6,142 bases of DNA from Prevotella sp. UBA3757 (lineage in GTDB: Bacteria; Bacteroidota; Bacteroidia; Bacteroidales; Bacteroidaceae), in assembly GCA_002371715.1 (NCBI GenBank), contig DFGF01000055.1, positions 262 to 6,403 on the forward strand. The letters are read 5' to 3'. Below the pieces are notes generated by a model. That model ran no database searches. It worked only from the letters and a program-made list of their open reading frames with translations, and was not told the origin of the DNA. Shown piece by piece: positions 4,485 to 6,142 of the stretch. Position numbers and translations under genes: made by a program. The first letter of the stretch is position 1. Each line of letters opens with the position of its first letter.

Positions 4485-6142
4485 ATGACCACAGACTTAT
4501 TATTACACATCGATGGCGGTGCCATCAACTGGGCCCGGGCTCAGTTCGCACTGACGGCCATCTATCACTGGCTCTTCGTCCCGCTCACGCTGGGACTGGC
4601 CATCATCATGGGTGTCTGCGAGACTTATTGGTACAAGACACGCGACACGTTCTGGCGCGACACCGCGCAGTTCTGGCAACGCCTCTTCGGCATCAACTTC
4701 GCCATGGGCGTGGCCACAGGCATCATTCTCGAATTTGAGTTCGGCACCAACTGGTCGAACTACTCATGGTTCGTCGGCGACATCTTCGGCGCACCACTGG
4801 CTATCGAGGGCATCATCGCCTTCTTCATGGAGTCGACCTTCGTGGCCGTCATGTACTTCGGTTGGAAGAAGGTGTCGCCTGGTTTCCACCTGGCCTCGAC
4901 ATGGCTGACGGGACTCGGCGCCACCATCTCGGCATGGTGGATTCTGGTGGCCAACGCATGGATGCAGAATCCCGTCGGTTGCGCCTTCAACCCTGACACC
5001 ATGCGCAACGAGATGGTCGACTTCCTGGCCGTCGCCTTCTCACCCTTCGCTGTCGGCAAGTTTTTCCACACCGTCATCTCGGCATGGATTACCGGTGCCG
5101 TCTTCGTGGTGGCCGTGTCGAGCTGGTACCTCTGGAAGAAGCGAGACATACGACTGGCCAAGGAGAGCATCCGCATTGCCGTCATCGTGGGACTGATAGC
5201 CTCGCTGGGAGCAGCGTTCACCGGACACATCAGCGGACAACAGGTGGGCAAGGCACAGCCCATGAAGCTGGCAGCCATGGAGGCACTCTACAATGGTGGA
5301 ACAGCCCAGGGACTGACTGCCGTAGCATGGGTCAACCCCTTCCAGCAGCCCGACTATCAGAGTGAGGCCTCTGCGCCGCTGAAGCTGGAGATGCCCTACG
5401 CACTGAGCATCATGGCCACCGACGACCCGCAAGGCTACGTGCCGGGCATCAACGACATCCTCAACGGCTACACGCGGCCTGACGGCACCCGCGAACCTTC
5501 CGTCGACGAGAAGATTGCGCGCGGCAAGCAGGCCATCACGGCACTGGCCGAATACCGCAAGGCTAAAAAGGACGGGGCCGACGCCGCCACGCTGAGCCCG
5601 CTGCTGGCTACGCTCAATGAGAACATGCCGTACTTCGGTTACGGATACGTGAAAAACAAGCACGACATCGTGCCCTACGTGCCCGTCAACTTCTGGGCGT
5701 TCCGACTGATGGTAGGACTGGGATGCCTGTTCATCCTGTATTTTGCCGTCATGGCCATCATGGCCTATCGCGTACCTTATTTATCTGTCATCACGCGCCG
5801 ACTGCTGGCCACCATCGGCCTGCTGCCTGAGACGGAGACGGACGATGGCGACATCAGCCGGCTACCCGCCTGGCACTACTGGCTGGCCATCGCACTGGTG
5901 CCGCTGGCCTATCTGGCATCGGAGAGCGGATGGCTCGTAGCCGAATTCGGACGCCAGCCGTGGACCATTCAGGACATGCTGCCCACATGGGTGGCCGTCA
6001 GCGACATCGGCGGCAGCTACGTCGCCCTGACCTTCTTCCTCTTCCTGTTCCTCTTCACGCTGATGCTGGCTGTAGAAATCAGCATCCTGCTGAAACAGAT
6101 CAAGCGCGGACCGGAGTATACGGCGGGCAAAGCCCTAAATGA
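4485..6142 (+). CDS. cydA: Cytochrome bd ubiquinol oxidase subunit I, 3' end outside window
   Basis: An uninterrupted reading frame from ATG to the window edge, 552 full codons with no stop. It is the quinol-oxidising, heme-carrying subunit of the cytochrome bd oxidase in the inner membrane, which reduces O2 to water. Alignment from memory to E. coli CydA gives an offset of 9 over the N-terminal half: H28 (heme b595 ligand, E. coli H19), E108 and E116 (E99, E107), H195 (heme b558, H186), K261 and E266 (quinol-site K252, E257). M409 in FRLMVG matches M393, and E487 in GWLVAEFGRQPW matches E445. All expected ligands are therefore present. The segment between K261 and M409 is about as long as in E. 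coli, suggesting the long Q-loop type. The protein probably ends within a few residues of the window edge, with cydB expected next. Translation starts from a leader made of heptamer repeats. Confidence 0.97.
   Translation, partial: MTTDLLLHIDGGAINWARAQFALTAIYHWLFVPLTLGLAIIMGVCETYWYKTRDTFWRDTAQFWQRLFGINFAMGVATGIILEFEFGTNWSNYSWFVGDIFGAPLAIEGIIAFFMESTFVAVMYFGWKKVSPGFHLASTWLTGLGATISAWWILVANAWMQNPVGCAFNPDTMRNEMVDFLAVAFSPFAVGKFFHTVISAWITGAVFVVAVSSWYLWKKRDIRLAKESIRIAVIVGLIASLGAAFTGHISGQQVGKAQPMKLAAMEALYNGGTAQGLTAVAWVNPFQQPDYQSEASAPLKLEMPYALSIMATDDPQGYVPGINDILNGYTRPDGTREPSVDEKIARGKQAITALAEYRKAKKDGADAATLSPLLATLNENMPYFGYGYVKNKHDIVPYVPVNFWAFRLMVGLGCLFILYFAVMAIMAYRVPYLSVITRRLLATIGLLPETETDDGDISRLPAWHYWLAIALVPLAYLASESGWLVAEFGRQPWTIQDMLPTWVAVSDIGGSYVALTFFLFLFLFTLMLAVEISILLKQIKRGPEYTAGKALN

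Noticed and set aside
5040..5663. Minus-strand ORF of 207 codons inside cydA
   Set aside because: It is antisense to an intact cydA with all heme ligands. Long antisense frames are common in GC-rich genes, and nothing in the product is recognisable.

Overview
The window looks like a chromosomal segment from a member of the order Bacteroidales, most likely a Prevotella-like species. Three things point there: two promoters fit the Bacteroidetes pattern (TTG, 19 bp, TAnnTTTG); the small gene before cydA belongs to a Bacteroidetes bd-oxidase-linked family (DUF4492, recognised from memory); and start sites are mostly A-rich rather than strong Shine-Dalgarno sites. Coding DNA is GC-rich with G/C-ending codons, while the gaps are AT-rich. 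The taxonomic placement is an inference.

Layout. Bases 3-500 (+) are the 3' part of an Mrp/ApbC-type P-loop ATPase gene. It converges on a three-gene operon read on the minus strand from 3991 down to 513: an HlyD-type periplasmic adaptor, then two paralogous ABC-2-type permeases whose genes overlap by 17 bp. Bases 3992-4166 are a compact divergent control region with one good promoter in each direction. To the right on the plus strand lies the start of a cytochrome bd oxidase operon: a 73-aa DUF4492 membrane protein (4167-4388), then cydA (4485 to beyond the window end, with all expected heme ligands). cydB is expected just outside.

How the genes work together. The adaptor and the two permeases resemble the YbhG/YbhS/YbhR type of envelope exporter. 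The adaptor carries the RLS motif used to dock on TolC-like channels, but the operon has neither an ATPase nor a TolC gene, although its promoter and its convergent neighbour suggest that it is complete. The plus-strand operon makes the quinol-oxidising subunit of a high-affinity terminal oxidase used at low oxygen, probably with DUF4492 as an accessory protein.

The most unusual structure is a family of 7-bp tandem repeats that fills the single within-operon gap on each side (2911-3007 and 4389-4484, 97 and 96 bp). Nearly all units are variants of NTGAANN or its complement NNTTCAN. In transcript sense each gap begins with TGA/TAG-bearing units, which supply the stop codon of the upstream gene, and continues with complementary TTCA-type units that run towards the start codon of the downstream gene. 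A second notable pattern is a shared imperfect palindrome (RTGATAACAY) just downstream of the -7 box of both divergent promoters. No tRNA, rRNA, CRISPR array or insertion sequence was seen, and no gap exceeds 300 bp.
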